Virus record (IMG/VR): IMGVR_UViG_3300022929_000132 | Location: 1 to 29,712 of that record | DNA length: 29,712 nt | Reading direction: 5' to 3' (one strand) | Source of the DNA: a virus | Shown here: positions 6,871 to 16,936 of the stretch, in pieces | Numbering within the stretch: position 1 is the stretch's first letter | How the letters are laid out: the number at the start of each line of letters is the position of its first letter | The notes under the pieces: generated by a model | What the model was told of the DNA's origin: nothing | Databases searched by the model: none | The model's input: the letters and a program-made list of their open reading frames with translations, nothing else | Translations under genes and position numbers: made by a program

Positions 6871-8093
6871 TGTTAAAATATCAAGGTAAAACAGGATTCA
6901 TTTGGTTTACGGGTGTCGTAGAAGATAGAAACGATCCATTATTCCAAAATAGAGTTCGTGTTAGAATACACGGGTCTCATACTTGGGAAAAACAAATGAT
7001 AGCTACACCAGACTTACCATGGTGTCAAGTAATGATGCCTGTAACAGCACCTTCTGTATCAGGTCTTGGTACATCTCATCATGGGTTAGTTGAAGGTTCT
7101 ACAGTCATGGGATTCTATAGAGACGGTGAAGAAATGCAAGATGCTGTCGTGATAGGATCTTTTTCAGGTATCATGACTGACATCTATAGAATAGATGAAC
7201 AGATAGATGATAAAGGTACACGAACATTTACAGAAGTCAAAAGAACTACAAAAGAAGGATTTAATGATCCTCGATTAAAAAATGTTTCTGAATACGAAGG
7301 TACACCTGACGGACCTAACCCAAAACATATTAATAGAAATTATGGTCTATCATTAGACCTCGAATCATCACCTAGAAGATTTGGTGAAACTGAAGGTTCA
7401 TCTTATCCTAAAAAAGATTATCAAGCATCATCAAGTGTAAACTATTTAGCTAGAGCTACAGACTACGCTTCTGAAAATAGTAATCCTATAAAAGACATTT
7501 ATCCTATTTTAACTTTAGAAACTCAAGAAGGACCTGGACTAGAAAATTTAGAAGTCGGTAAAACAGAAGGTAAAAATAATACTGCACTAAGAGATACTAC
7601 TACATATTTAAAACCTAAGTATCCTTTCAATCATGTTCATGAAACAGAGTCAGGTCATATAATAGAATTAGATGACACACCTGATTATGAAAGAATACAT
7701 CTTTATCATAGAACAGGTACAAGAGTTGAAATAGATAAAGAAGGTAATTATGTAGAGAAAATTGTAAAAGATAAGTATTCAGTTACAGCTGGTAATGATT
7801 ATGTAACAATTACTGGAGATGTTGTTGTCAATATAACAGGTAACGCTTATGTGAATGTTACTGGTACAAGCAATATAACTTCAGAAGATAAGATAACAAT
7901 TACAGGTAATAATACAACAGAGATTATTTCAGATACAACAATCACAGGTAAACTTCATGTCACGGGTGAACAAACTAATGATTCTACAATTACAGCTACT
8001 GAAAGTATAACAGGTAAAGAGGTAGTTCTTGATACACATACACATACAATAAGTTCTGGTTCATCAGCTGGTAAAACTAAAGAACCTGATTAA
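6870..8093 (+). CDS. gp5: gp5-like central spike, no lysozyme domain
   Basis: A 407-residue spike protein. Residues 1-110 form the gp5/VgrG OB-fold (FTGVVEDRNDPLFQNRVRVR, then PWCQVMMP and GLVEGSTVMGFYRDGEEMQD). Residues 115-250 are a loop-rich linker. The catalytic lysozyme domain that T4 gp5 carries between OB-fold and beta-helix is not recognisable. From about residue 260 a triple-stranded beta-helix is suggested by repeats such as VTITGDVVVNITGNAYVNVTG. The tip carries H390-T-H392 in LDTHTHTISSG, like the HxH iron-binding apex of P2 gpV and related spikes. It acts as membrane-piercing needle under the hub. Confidence 0.8.
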   Translation: MLKYQGKTGFIWFTGVVEDRNDPLFQNRVRVRIHGSHTWEKQMIATPDLPWCQVMMPVTAPSVSGLGTSHHGLVEGSTVMGFYRDGEEMQDAVVIGSFSGIMTDIYRIDEQIDDKGTRTFTEVKRTTKEGFNDPRLKNVSEYEGTPDGPNPKHINRNYGLSLDLESSPRRFGETEGSSYPKKDYQASSSVNYLARATDYASENSNPIKDIYPILTLETQEGPGLENLEVGKTEGKNNTALRDTTTYLKPKYPFNHVHETESGHIIELDDTPDYERIHLYHRTGTRVEIDKEGNYVEKIVKDKYSVTAGNDYVTITGDVVVNITGNAYVNVTGTSNITSEDKITITGNNTTEIISDTTITGKLHVTGEQTNDSTITATESITGKEVVLDTHTHTISSGSSAGKTKEPD

Positions 8094-8110
8094 TCGACAT
8101 AAATAATAGT

Positions 8111-8524
8111 ATGGCACAGTTTAATAGTAAAAATAAAAGTTCTAGAGTAGCAAGAAGGTGGTTTACCGATCTTGATACTAACTTTACATTACACCCTCAA
8201 AGTGGTGATTTATCATTGAAACAAGATATCAATGCTGTAAAAAGATCAGTAAGAAATTTATTGTCTACTAACCTTTTTGAGAGACCTTTCAAACCTAGTT
8301 TGGGTGTTGATTTAAGAGGTATGTTATTTGAACTATCTACAACTTTTTCAGATGTTCTAGAAGATGATATTAAAGCAGTCATAAACAAATTTGAACCTAG
8401 AGCTCAAGTAACAGATGTAGTTACATTTTTAGAAGGTAATAGTTTAGATGTATCAATGTATTTTACTGTTCAAAATGACCCAGCACCACACGAAATAAAT
8501 ATAACTTTACAGAGAGTAAGATAA
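8111..8524 (+). CDS. gp25: gp25 baseplate wedge (sheath initiator)
   Basis: A 137-residue gp25/TssE-family protein, close in length to T4 gp25 (132 aa). LKQDINAVKRSVRNLL (about residues 36-51) and the conserved E95-P96-R97 (FEPRAQV) are the family hallmarks; the EPR motif underlies contacts with the sheath and wedge core. It joins gp6 and gp53 in the wedge and nucleates the contractile sheath. There is no clear ribosome-binding site, and its stop overlaps gp6 (TAATG). Confidence 0.9.
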   Translation: MAQFNSKNKSSRVARRWFTDLDTNFTLHPQSGDLSLKQDINAVKRSVRNLLSTNLFERPFKPSLGVDLRGMLFELSTTFSDVLEDDIKAVINKFEPRAQVTDVVTFLEGNSLDVSMYFTVQNDPAPHEINITLQRVR

Positions 8525-10389
8525 TGGCAACGATAAACAGTTCAAACATTAACATAACAGATTTAGACTTTGAAGATGTAGAAAGTAGTCTTAAAGAATA
8601 TCTTAAAGGACAATCTACACTTAAAGATTATAACTTTGAAGGATCAAATCTATCAGTATTAATTGATCTATTAGCATACTCAGCTCATACATCAGCTTTC
8701 AATGCTAACATGGTTGCATCAGAAATGTTTTTAGATACTGCTCAGATCAGAAAAAATGTAGTATCAAGAGCTAAAGAATTAGGTTACACACCTTCGTCTA
8801 GAACAGCAGCAAAAGCTAAATTTGATTTAACAGTAACTAGTCCGAGGGTCGGTGGTGTTGTCCCTTCTAGTTTAACAATTAATAGAGGACACGAATTTAC
8901 AACAGTCTTTGACGGCACATCATTTACATTTATTGCATTGGATAATAAAACAATAAGTCCTGATGGTGGTACATTTACCTTTAAAGATTTAGAAGTGTTT
9001 CAAGGTAAATTGACTACAGACATTTATAGATTCGATAATCAAATTTCAAATCAAAGATTTGCATTATTAAATTCTAACATTGATACAAGTACTATTAAAA
9101 TTAATATTACTTCAAATAATACAGTCACTGCTTGGACAAAAGCTGGAGACTTGACGGGTATCACATCTTCATCAAATGTTTTTTATGTACAAGAAAATGA
9201 TGAAGGTTTATTCGAAGTATATTTTGGAGATGGTGTCATAGGTGCACAACCAAAAGATGGTGATCAGATTTCAATTTCATATCTAGTAACAGACGATACA
9301 CATGCTAATGGTGCTAGTACTTTTTCTATGGCTACATCTATAAGTGGTAATTCAGATGTTGTATTTACAAATACTCTAAGTGCTTCAGGTGGTAAAGATA
9401 TAGAAACAACAGATCAAATAAAATTCTCAGCTTCGAAGTTTTATACATCACAAAATAGATTAGTGACAGTACAAGACTACAAAGCTAAACTACAAGAACT
9501 TTATCCTGGAGCTGATTCAATAGCTGTATGGGGTGGTGAAGATAATGATCCTGTACAATATGGTAAAGTATTTGTAGCACTTAAACCTTCTCAATATTCA
9601 AACAACTTAACAACAGCTGAAAAAACAGATTTAAAAAATAGTCTTTCTAAATTAAGTGTATTAACTGTAAGACCTGAAATTGTTGATGCTGAAATATTAC
9701 AAATATTAATAACAACTAATTTCAAATACGATCCTACTAAAACTTCTCAAACTAAATCAGCTTTAGAAACTTTAGTAAGAGCATCTATTATTTCTTATGA
9801 TAATAATCAACTATCAGGATTCGATACATTGTTTAGACATTCACAATTAACAGGACAAATAGATAATACAGAAACATCTATTCTTTCAAATATTACAAAT
9901 ATTAAATTAAGAAAAAACTACACTGCTGTCGTAGATGGTACAAAGTCATCTATTAAATTAGACTTTGGTAATGCTATCTATAACCCTCATTCAGGACACA
10001 ACGCTGATGGTGGTGGTGTATTAGAATCAACAGGTTTCTTCATCTCTGGAGATGCTAATAATTATTTCTATGATGACGATGGTAATGGTAATGTCAGAAG
10101 ATATTACTTAGACGGTTCAACAAGAGTATACGCTGATAATACAGCAGGTACTATAACATATTCAACAGGTGTAGTCAGTATTAATACATTGACTTATAGT
10201 TCAACATCTAATACAGATACATCTATAGATTTCACAATTACTCCTAGTTCAAATGATATAATTTCAACTAGGAACCAATTGTTGGATATCACAGCTGACC
10301 AAATCACAGTAACGGGTACTGCTGATACAGTCGCTAGTGGTGAAACGAGTGCTGGAGTAGGTTATACAACCTCATCTAGTTACTCCTAA
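8524..10389 (+). CDS. gp6: gp6 baseplate wedge core protein
   Basis: A 621-residue homologue of T4 gp6 (660 aa), a J-like wedge core protein that dimerises to form the inner baseplate ring. The N-terminal segment NITDLDFEDVESSLKEYLKG followed by SNLSVLIDLLAYSAHTSAFN (about residues 45-65) and the helix with MFLDTAQIRKNVVSRAKELG is diagnostic. A central beta-domain carries EVYFGDGVIG, followed by DYKAKLQELYPGADSIAVWG. The C-terminus (about 500-621) is a Gly/Asn/Asp/Thr-rich beta region. It follows gp25 directly, as in T4-like wedge modules. Confidence 0.9.
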   Translation: MATINSSNINITDLDFEDVESSLKEYLKGQSTLKDYNFEGSNLSVLIDLLAYSAHTSAFNANMVASEMFLDTAQIRKNVVSRAKELGYTPSSRTAAKAKFDLTVTSPRVGGVVPSSLTINRGHEFTTVFDGTSFTFIALDNKTISPDGGTFTFKDLEVFQGKLTTDIYRFDNQISNQRFALLNSNIDTSTIKINITSNNTVTAWTKAGDLTGITSSSNVFYVQENDEGLFEVYFGDGVIGAQPKDGDQISISYLVTDDTHANGASTFSMATSISGNSDVVFTNTLSASGGKDIETTDQIKFSASKFYTSQNRLVTVQDYKAKLQELYPGADSIAVWGGEDNDPVQYGKVFVALKPSQYSNNLTTAEKTDLKNSLSKLSVLTVRPEIVDAEILQILITTNFKYDPTKTSQTKSALETLVRASIISYDNNQLSGFDTLFRHSQLTGQIDNTETSILSNITNIKLRKNYTAVVDGTKSSIKLDFGNAIYNPHSGHNADGGGVLESTGFFISGDANNYFYDDDGNGNVRRYYLDGSTRVYADNTAGTITYSTGVVSINTLTYSSTSNTDTSIDFTITPSSNDIISTRNQLLDITADQITVTGTADTVASGETSAGVGYTTSSSYS

Positions 10390-10392
10390 ATA
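10385..10392 (+). promoter_or_regulatory. Possible late promoter before the 153-residue gene
   Basis: CCTAAATA overlaps the gp6 stop and shares the last six bases with TATAAATA. It is 78 bp upstream of the next ATG, with the hairpin pair in the leader. Two mismatches make it a weak call. Confidence 0.3.
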
Positions 10393-10397
10393 ATGGT

Positions 10398-10436
10398 CCA
10401 TGTATATGCATGGAGTAGAATTCCTTGGTAACAAGG
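10398..10436 (+). terminator. Two short hairpins in the gp6-downstream gap
   Basis: The 80-bp gap contains CCATG/CATGG (10398-10402 with 10409-10413) and CCTTG-GTAA-CAAGG (10423-10436), a 5-bp stem with a GNRA-type tetraloop followed by TTTAATTAA. They could be a weak terminator or a processing/stability element in front of the highly translated next gene. The T-run is too short to be confident of termination. Confidence 0.35.
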
Positions 10437-10469
10437 TTTAATTAATGCTAACTTAGAGAGGAACTAAAA

Positions 10470-10931
10470 ATGGCAGATAAAAAAATAACCGCGCTTACGG
10501 ATTTAAGCACAAGTATTGCAGGCGAAGATTTATTGCATGTGATTGATGATCCTTCTGGAACTCCAGTTAACAAGAAAGTAACAGTAGCTAATGTTCTTAA
10601 TTACCTACCAACTTTCTTAGCTTTTGCTCAAGCAGAACAATCTTTAACAGGAGCTGGAGCAGCTAATGTTACATCTGCAGTTACAGCGTTTACTACAAAT
10701 ACTGATAACTCAGGTAACAACGCAGTTACTTTGGCAGCAGGAACAGCTGGTCAGATTAAAATTCTTTACACTAAAGTAGAGTCTTCATCTGGTCAAACAA
10801 CAGTTGTTACACCAGCAGCTTTCGCTAATGGTACAACAATCACCTTTGATGCAGTAGGTGACGCAGCTATACTTTACTACAACGGATCTACATGGGTTTG
10901 TTTAGCAGAAGTAGGTGTTGCAATTGCATAA
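10470..10931 (+). CDS. Small structural protein of marine T4-like phages
   Basis: A 153-residue Ala/Thr/Val-rich protein beginning [20 protein letters not shown] and then [17 protein letters not shown]. This opening is a recurrent start of small virion proteins and fibre N-termini in marine T4-like phages. The rest is predicted beta-rich ([14 protein letters not shown], then [20 protein letters not shown], ending TWVCLAEVG), resembling a trimerising fibre or decoration head domain. It has one of the best ribosome-binding sites here (GAGAGGAAC), suggesting many copies. No cysteine cluster, signal or membrane segment. The exact position in the virion is unknown. Confidence 0.6.
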   Translation: MADKKITALTDLSTSIAGEDLLHVIDDPSGTPVNKKVTVANVLNYLPTFLAFAQAEQSLTGAGAANVTSAVTAFTTNTDNSGNNAVTLAAGTAGQIKILYTKVESSSGQTTVVTPAAFANGTTITFDAVGDAAILYYNGSTWVCLAEVGVAIA

Positions 10932-10941
10932 TTAATATACT

Positions 10942-13900
10942 ATGCCTATTTTTCATGACAGAATAGCTGATCAAGTCGAGGAACTTCTTCCTGAGTATTA
11001 TCAGAAAGATGGACCTCGGTTTGTATCTTTTCTAAAGTCATATTTTGAATTTTTAGAAAAGGGTCAACTTGTCTATAAAGATGCGGCTGATATTGATTAC
11101 ATCGGATTAGAAGACGGTACAGTAGCGGGAGAAGAACTGAATGCAGCAGGTGAGAGAGGTAATCTCTTACAAGAATCAGGTACTTACGCTCCGTCTTCTA
11201 TATCCTCTGCTAAATTTAATTATGAAATAGATATCGATTCAGGTGGTGTACAGAAAACATCTTTTGAACAAGGTGAATATGTTGTAGGTAATACAACAGG
11301 TGCATTAGCTAGAATTGATGTTATAGGTAATAGTTCAAACCTTTATATTGAACAATTTTCAGAGACACAATTTGATATAGATGAAACTATAACAGGTAAG
11401 ACTTCTGGTATGACAGCTAAAGTAGCTTCATTCGTTGCAAGTCCTTTACAAGCTTCTAATAATTTATTATCCTACGCAGATGTAGATAAAACCTCAGGTG
11501 ATTTCTTAGAATATTTCAGACGAGACTTCATGCCATTCATTGATAGAGATGTATTGGCAAATAAAAGATTATTACAAAAGCATGTACAAGATTTATATCT
11601 ATCAAAAGGAACAAAAGAATCCTACGAATTTTTATTTAGAATATTATATGGTTTAGAAGCCGAAGTTGTTTTTCCTGGTGACAATGTAATCAAACCTTCT
11701 GAATCAGAATTCTCAGAACCAACAGTCATGAGACTGTTCAGTACAAAAGATTTAACACCTTATAAAAGAGGTCAAGTAAAAAAATTAGTTGGTAGTACAG
11801 TTGTATCATCAGCTTATATCAATGATGCATCAGGTATATCAGGAACAAACGATGCTACAAATGCTTATGAATTAGAATTAATTCTACCTCATGTTGGTAC
11901 ATTCTCACCAGGTGATTCAGTTATATTATCTGATAGAGACGGATTACGAATAGATGCTGAAGCGACAGTTCGTGGTGTCATGTCAGGTATTTCTACAACA
12001 GATAGTAGTTTGTATATCGGTACAGAAGATGGTACCTCAGATGAAGTAGAAGATGTTATCAGATTAGAATCAGCAACTCCAATTCACATTATCAATGAAG
12101 ATGATACTGGTGATAAGATTTTAATGGAAGATGGTGATGAGTTAATATTTGAACATGCACTAGGTGGTGAGAAATATCAAGCTAGACCTATTGGTTTAGA
12201 AACAGGTACTGGTGTTGGTGTTCTTCTAACAGAAGAAGGTGGTGTTGTTATAGATGAGAATACAGATTTATATCCTCACTACACAGGTGGTCCAGACTCT
12301 ATTACAATGGGTGGTGGTCTGTATAATGAAGAAGTATCAGACGGATCATTATATTCAGAGTCAGAAACATTTAATTATAATTCACCAAAAGGTGGTACAG
12401 CAACAGCATCAATTAATGTAATCGGTTCTATTGGTAGAGGTGGTGTAACTGAAATCGTAATAGACGATGCCGGTTCAGGTTATAGTGTTGATGATCAAGT
12501 AGTATTTATTAACACAGGAACAGAAGGTTCAGGAGCAGAAGCTTACATAGAAGTAACAGACGGAAACATAGAACTAGAAACAGCTACTGAACCAGGTATT
12601 CACCCATTCACCGGAGATGGTTCTGAAACAGAATTCTCAGGTTTAGATAACAATGGTGTAACTTTAGGTTTTGATCCTAGAAAGGTACAAGTATTTGTCA
12701 ACGGATCAGAGATAGCTAGAACAACAGGATTCACTACAGATCAATCAGGTACTAAAATAACATTCGTATCAGCACCAGCTAATAATGCTGATATAGAAAT
12801 TATACTTGATAACAGAGGTATACTATTAGAAGATAGTTTACGAGGATCAAGATTAAAGTATGGTGAATTAGTAGAAAGATTCGACATCATAGCAAAAGAA
12901 GATGATGGCGGTATTAAAAAGATTGAAATATCACATGAAGGATCGGAATATAAAACATTACCTAAAGTATTCATGGGTGGTTATATTTACTATGATACAT
13001 TAACAACAGGTACAGAATTCTCAGTTGGTGAAGTAATAACATCAACAAACAGTAAAACATTAATCGTAGCAAATCACGATACAGAAAAGAAAAGATTATT
13101 AGTTTATAAAAGAACTACAGACCCAGCTGGTGTACCAACAGGTACAATAACAGGTGGGACTTCATCAGCATCGTTTACTATCACGCAACATAATGTGACA
13201 GCTGGATCGGGTGCTAAACTTTGGGCGTTTAGTGATGATATAGGTTCAATCAAAAAATTAAAGATACAAGATCCAGGTCATGACTTTGATATAGGTGGTA
13301 TTGGTAATTATACACAAAATTGTATTCTTAAAGATGTATCAGCAAATCCAATAGTTAATACGACAGTTACAGCAGCACTTACAGGCGCAACAGGTACAGT
13401 TAAAACAATGAATGGTGATTTAAATCTGTTATCTATAGAAAATGTTAAAGGTATATTTAATGATGGTGATTATGTAACTACAAGTGATGGTAAGAATTTT
13501 TATATAGCAAAAACAAATCCTTGTACTGCTAGAGGTACAGTATCAGGTGAATCAAAACTAGATGGAAACTATTTAGATGATAAAGGTTTCCCTTCTGTAG
13601 ATTCAATGAGAATACATGATAATTCACAATATCAAGACTTTTCATATAAGATTAAAGTCGGTAAAAGTATAAATGAATATCGAAGTTTAGTCAAGTCTTT
13701 ATTGTCACCAGCTGGTACAATATTCTTTGGTGAAGTATCAATTAGAAATCAAGTAGACGGGTCTGCGAATATTTACAATGTAGACTTTGATGGTACAAAT
13801 ACTACAAGATCATTTATACCTACATTAATTATTGGTTCTAAAATTGATACAGCAGATATACAATTAGAAGATGGTACTCAATCAGGTGAAGATAATGTAT

Positions 13901-15402
13901 TCAGTTCTTTTGAAGGTAGATTAGAATTAGAAACAGGTGAAGGATTCGTTACAACTGAAAGATTCTTAGCTTTATCACCAACAACAGTACAAGATCAATC
14001 ATCTGGTAGACCATATGTTATTGGTACAGATACAGTTGAAGAAACAGATAGAGACTTCTTTGAAAGACAACTAACAGCTGAAGCTACAGCTAAAGGACAC
14101 AAAGTTACAAAAGAATTAGATATCAGTCCTCATAAAAATCAACATAAGATATCTTATAGTACATTAAATAATTCATTAGCAGTAGGGACTAGAGTGAGAG
14201 GTGCTTCTTCTAATGCTTTAGGTATTGTAATGAAACATGATACTACAAATAAATTTATCATAGTTCATAGAGATATTAAAGATTGGGGTCAACCAGGTTC
14301 ACAATTTAGTGGTACAGAAATAATTCAAAACACTGCAGCTTCTACAAATTACTTTACTGCTACATCTATAGAAATAAGTCATGTACCAGAAGATATTATT
14401 ACTAAACAAGAACCAAGTACAATTACACCAGACACAACAATAACATCAGCTAATCAGAAGATTAGTAATGGTGTTGAAGGTGGTGGAGACGCTTACGCTC
14501 ACGCTGATTACTTACCTGGATTCCAAGGTAGAGGTAGAAAACTTACAGCAAACGATCCTAACGAAACATACGATTCAGAGATGAGACAAAGAAAAGTAAA
14601 TATAGTTTCATCTCCAATATTTACACAATCAGTTACACAAAGAGGTAGAACATATTCAGCAGTACCTAGACAGACACGAGCATTAAATACACAAAATACA
14701 AGAACAGAAGGTTCCAATACTACAGCAAACAATAGTAATGGATCAGCTCTAAGAATAGATTCGTCTTTTAATACTACATCACTAGCTGGTGTAAGTTTTG
14801 GTCATAGACCTGCAGGACAAAAACTATTTGAAACAACTAATTTCTTATCAGAAAGAATAGTAACAGAGAATCAAGAACCTCTGATATTTGAACCTGATAA
14901 TGGTAATATCTTGGGTGAAAATTTCTCTCAAGGCGGAATAATTTTATTAGAAGATGGTCAAGAACTTCTTTGGGAAGATGCAACTATCAATGATGAAACA
15001 AAATATTTCGTAAGTGAAGAATCTACACAAATAGGTTCATTCAATATAATAGCTGAAAATAATGATAGACTAGTAGATGAAACAGATAGTCTACCATTAC
15101 TTTTAGATGATGCACTAATGATAGGTCAAAAAGAGTCAAATCAATCAGGACCAACCATTGGTGATTTAGGTGATATGATGTTTACTGAAAATTACAGTAT
15201 AATGCAGAAGATACAACAAGAAGGTAATACAGACGATATTCTTTTAGAAACAGGAGAACATTGTTTATTAGAATCACCTTCTGAAGGTATCCGTATTAGT
15301 GATATAAGTACATTATATAATAATAGGTTTGTATCAAATATCGAACAAGAATTAGGAAGAAGACAATCATTAACTCATTCTGCGGTAATTCAAACGGGAT
15401 AA
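10942..15402 (+). CDS. gp7-like large baseplate wedge protein
   Basis: A 1486-residue protein located between gp6 and gp8, where T4 has gp7 (1032 aa). The N-terminus FHDRIADQVEELLPEYYQKD, then FVSFLKSYFEFLEKG, and the later DFLEYFRRDFMPFIDRDVLA with LYLSKGTKESYEFLFRILYG are characteristic of the gp7-like wedge proteins of marine T4-like phages. The remaining ~1200 residues are a chain of beta-modules: repeated FxxGExVxGxxSGAxA units, GxGYxxxD units and acidic loops of the form LEDGT/EDGDEL. It ends with GRRQSLTHSAVIQTG. Extra length over T4 is due to these modules. Identity as gp7 rests on position and N-terminal pattern. Confidence 0.65.
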   Translation: MPIFHDRIADQVEELLPEYYQKDGPRFVSFLKSYFEFLEKGQLVYKDAADIDYIGLEDGTVAGEELNAAGERGNLLQESGTYAPSSISSAKFNYEIDIDSGGVQKTSFEQGEYVVGNTTGALARIDVIGNSSNLYIEQFSETQFDIDETITGKTSGMTAKVASFVASPLQASNNLLSYADVDKTSGDFLEYFRRDFMPFIDRDVLANKRLLQKHVQDLYLSKGTKESYEFLFRILYGLEAEVVFPGDNVIKPSESEFSEPTVMRLFSTKDLTPYKRGQVKKLVGSTVVSSAYINDASGISGTNDATNAYELELILPHVGTFSPGDSVILSDRDGLRIDAEATVRGVMSGISTTDSSLYIGTEDGTSDEVEDVIRLESATPIHIINEDDTGDKILMEDGDELIFEHALGGEKYQARPIGLETGTGVGVLLTEEGGVVIDENTDLYPHYTGGPDSITMGGGLYNEEVSDGSLYSESETFNYNSPKGGTATASINVIGSIGRGGVTEIVIDDAGSGYSVDDQVVFINTGTEGSGAEAYIEVTDGNIELETATEPGIHPFTGDGSETEFSGLDNNGVTLGFDPRKVQVFVNGSEIARTTGFTTDQSGTKITFVSAPANNADIEIILDNRGILLEDSLRGSRLKYGELVERFDIIAKEDDGGIKKIEISHEGSEYKTLPKVFMGGYIYYDTLTTGTEFSVGEVITSTNSKTLIVANHDTEKKRLLVYKRTTDPAGVPTGTITGGTSSASFTITQHNVTAGSGAKLWAFSDDIGSIKKLKIQDPGHDFDIGGIGNYTQNCILKDVSANPIVNTTVTAALTGATGTVKTMNGDLNLLSIENVKGIFNDGDYVTTSDGKNFYIAKTNPCTARGTVSGESKLDGNYLDDKGFPSVDSMRIHDNSQYQDFSYKIKVGKSINEYRSLVKSLLSPAGTIFFGEVSIRNQVDGSANIYNVDFDGTNTTRSFIPTLIIGSKIDTADIQLEDGTQSGEDNVFSSFEGRLELETGEGFVTTERFLALSPTTVQDQSSGRPYVIGTDTVEETDRDFFERQLTAEATAKGHKVTKELDISPHKNQHKISYSTLNNSLAVGTRVRGASSNALGIVMKHDTTNKFIIVHRDIKDWGQPGSQFSGTEIIQNTAASTNYFTATSIEISHVPEDIITKQEPSTITPDTTITSANQKISNGVEGGGDAYAHADYLPGFQGRGRKLTANDPNETYDSEMRQRKVNIVSSPIFTQSVTQRGRTYSAVPRQTRALNTQNTRTEGSNTTANNSNGSALRIDSSFNTTSLAGVSFGHRPAGQKLFETTNFLSERIVTENQEPLIFEPDNGNILGENFSQGGIILLEDGQELLWEDATINDETKYFVSEESTQIGSFNIIAENNDRLVDETDSLPLLLDDALMIGQKESNQSGPTIGDLGDMMFTENYSIMQKIQQEGNTDDILLETGEHCLLESPSEGIRISDISTLYNNRFVSNIEQELGRRQSLTHSAVIQTG

Positions 15403-15406
15403 GTGA

Positions 15407-15414
15407 TATAAATA
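15407..15414 (+). promoter_or_regulatory. T4-type late promoter before gp8
   Basis: A perfect TATAAATA starts five bases after the gp7-like stop, 40 bp upstream of the gp8 ATG. The leader contains an AAAGGG ribosome-binding site at suitable distance, so promoter, leader and site are correctly ordered. Confidence 0.7.
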
Positions 15415-15453
15415 ACTAGTAACAATTAAAAATAAACTTTAAAGGGTATAACA

Positions 15454-16926
15454 ATGGCAGCAATAATAACTGAAAAATTTCGTTTGAATAACGCGAAACA
15501 GTTTGTCGAGGATATAACTCAGAGTTCTTCTGTAGCTTATTCTTTTATCGGCAGAGGACATGCGTGGACAGACGATTCAACACCGCCAACTCCCGTAGAC
15601 AGTCCAAATGATGAGTTTGATGCTTATCGAAACATGGTGGCATTGAAGAAAATTTCCACAAGTGATATATCACATGCGATTGTTAGACGAGATTGGACAA
15701 GCGGTACAACCTATGACGAATATCGTCATAACTATGCATCTGGTAACACAGCGAATAGTGGAGCCACAACTTTGTGGGATTCTACTTTCTATGTTGTAAC
15801 AGATGACTATAATGTATATAAGTGTTTAAATAACGATGGTAATACAGCTTCAACTGTAAAACCTGATCATACAACACTTGCAACACCAACAGAGTCAGAT
15901 GGATATCAATGGAAATTCATGTACTCAATATCTGCATCAGATGTAATTAAATTCGTAACTAACGATTTTATTCCTGTTAAAACATTAGGTGCTCAACTAG
16001 CAGTAGCTGGTGGAGTCGATACAGGTTCTCAAGACGGAAGACTTGGAGATGCAGCTACAGACGATGGTTCAGCACAATGGGATGTTGAAAACGGAGCTGT
16101 AGATGGTGCTCTTGATAGAGTTAGAGTTAAATCAGCTGGTTCAGGATACACAGCTTCAACAACTACAACTAATATAACTATTCGTGGAGATGGTACTGGT
16201 GGTGTAGCAACAGTAGTAACAAACGGTTCAGGTGGTGTTTCATCTGTATCTATTACTACAGCGGGATCAGGATATACAACAGCTTTCATAGCTAATGAAG
16301 ATATACCTGGGTTTGACGACGCTAACCAAGCAGCTGATGGTACAAATAGTTCAGCTGACATAGAATTTATAATCGGACCTAAGAATGGACATGGTTCAGA
16401 TCCTATCGAAGAATTAGGTGGTAACTATGTAATTCTAAATTCAAGACTTGAATATTCAGAAGGTAGTGGTGACTTCCCAACAGATAACGATTTCAGACAA
16501 ATCGGTGTTGTTGTGAATCCAACTGATAATGGTGGTAACACACTTTGTTCAGCTACTACAAGAACAGCTTACAAGAAAATGACTTTTGCATCTTCTGGTT
16601 TCTCAGCTCCTGCAGTCGATACGATTATTCGTAACGCATCTACAGAAGTTGTTGGAACAGCTGTTGGTATTGTTGTATCAGTAGATTCAACAAATAGAGT
16701 TATCTCATACTTACCATATCCAAATGAGTCCGGTAACTTTGTTGATTTTGCAAACGGTAATACTATTTATTCATCAACAAGTACAAACCATGGTACTTTG
16801 AATGCAGCTATAACTGCAGAAGAAGTCGAAAGATATTCTGGTGACATCATCTATCTAGAAAATAGGCAAGCTGTCTCTAGAGCATCAGATCAGATTGAAG
16901 ATATTAAACTTATAGTAGAAATGTAA
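15454..16926 (+). CDS. gp8: gp8 baseplate wedge protein
   Basis: A 490-residue homologue of T4 gp8 (334 aa). The N-terminus ITEKFRLNNAKQFVEDI, then SVAYSFIGRGHAW, and the core with NVYKCLNNDG and SDGYQWKFMYSISASDVIKF are family hallmarks. gp8 dimers link gp7 and gp10 in the wedge. Extra length is a beta insertion at about residues 215-310 with two SAGSGYT/TAGSGYT units, and a C-terminal module (about 385-455) of the type seen in gp53 and gp7. The end NRQAVSRASDQIEDIKLIVE is also typical. Translation starts after AAAGGG. Confidence 0.85.
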   Translation: MAAIITEKFRLNNAKQFVEDITQSSSVAYSFIGRGHAWTDDSTPPTPVDSPNDEFDAYRNMVALKKISTSDISHAIVRRDWTSGTTYDEYRHNYASGNTANSGATTLWDSTFYVVTDDYNVYKCLNNDGNTASTVKPDHTTLATPTESDGYQWKFMYSISASDVIKFVTNDFIPVKTLGAQLAVAGGVDTGSQDGRLGDAATDDGSAQWDVENGAVDGALDRVRVKSAGSGYTASTTTTNITIRGDGTGGVATVVTNGSGGVSSVSITTAGSGYTTAFIANEDIPGFDDANQAADGTNSSADIEFIIGPKNGHGSDPIEELGGNYVILNSRLEYSEGSGDFPTDNDFRQIGVVVNPTDNGGNTLCSATTRTAYKKMTFASSGFSAPAVDTIIRNASTEVVGTAVGIVVSVDSTNRVISYLPYPNESGNFVDFANGNTIYSSTSTNHGTLNAAITAEEVERYSGDIIYLENRQAVSRASDQIEDIKLIVEM

Positions 16927-16936
16927 GGTAACATAA

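Noticed and set aside
8098-8105. CATAAATA just before gp25 as a late promoter
   Set aside because: It is only 5 bp from the ATG, so a T4-like start point would fall at the start codon; more likely chance in AT-rich spacer.
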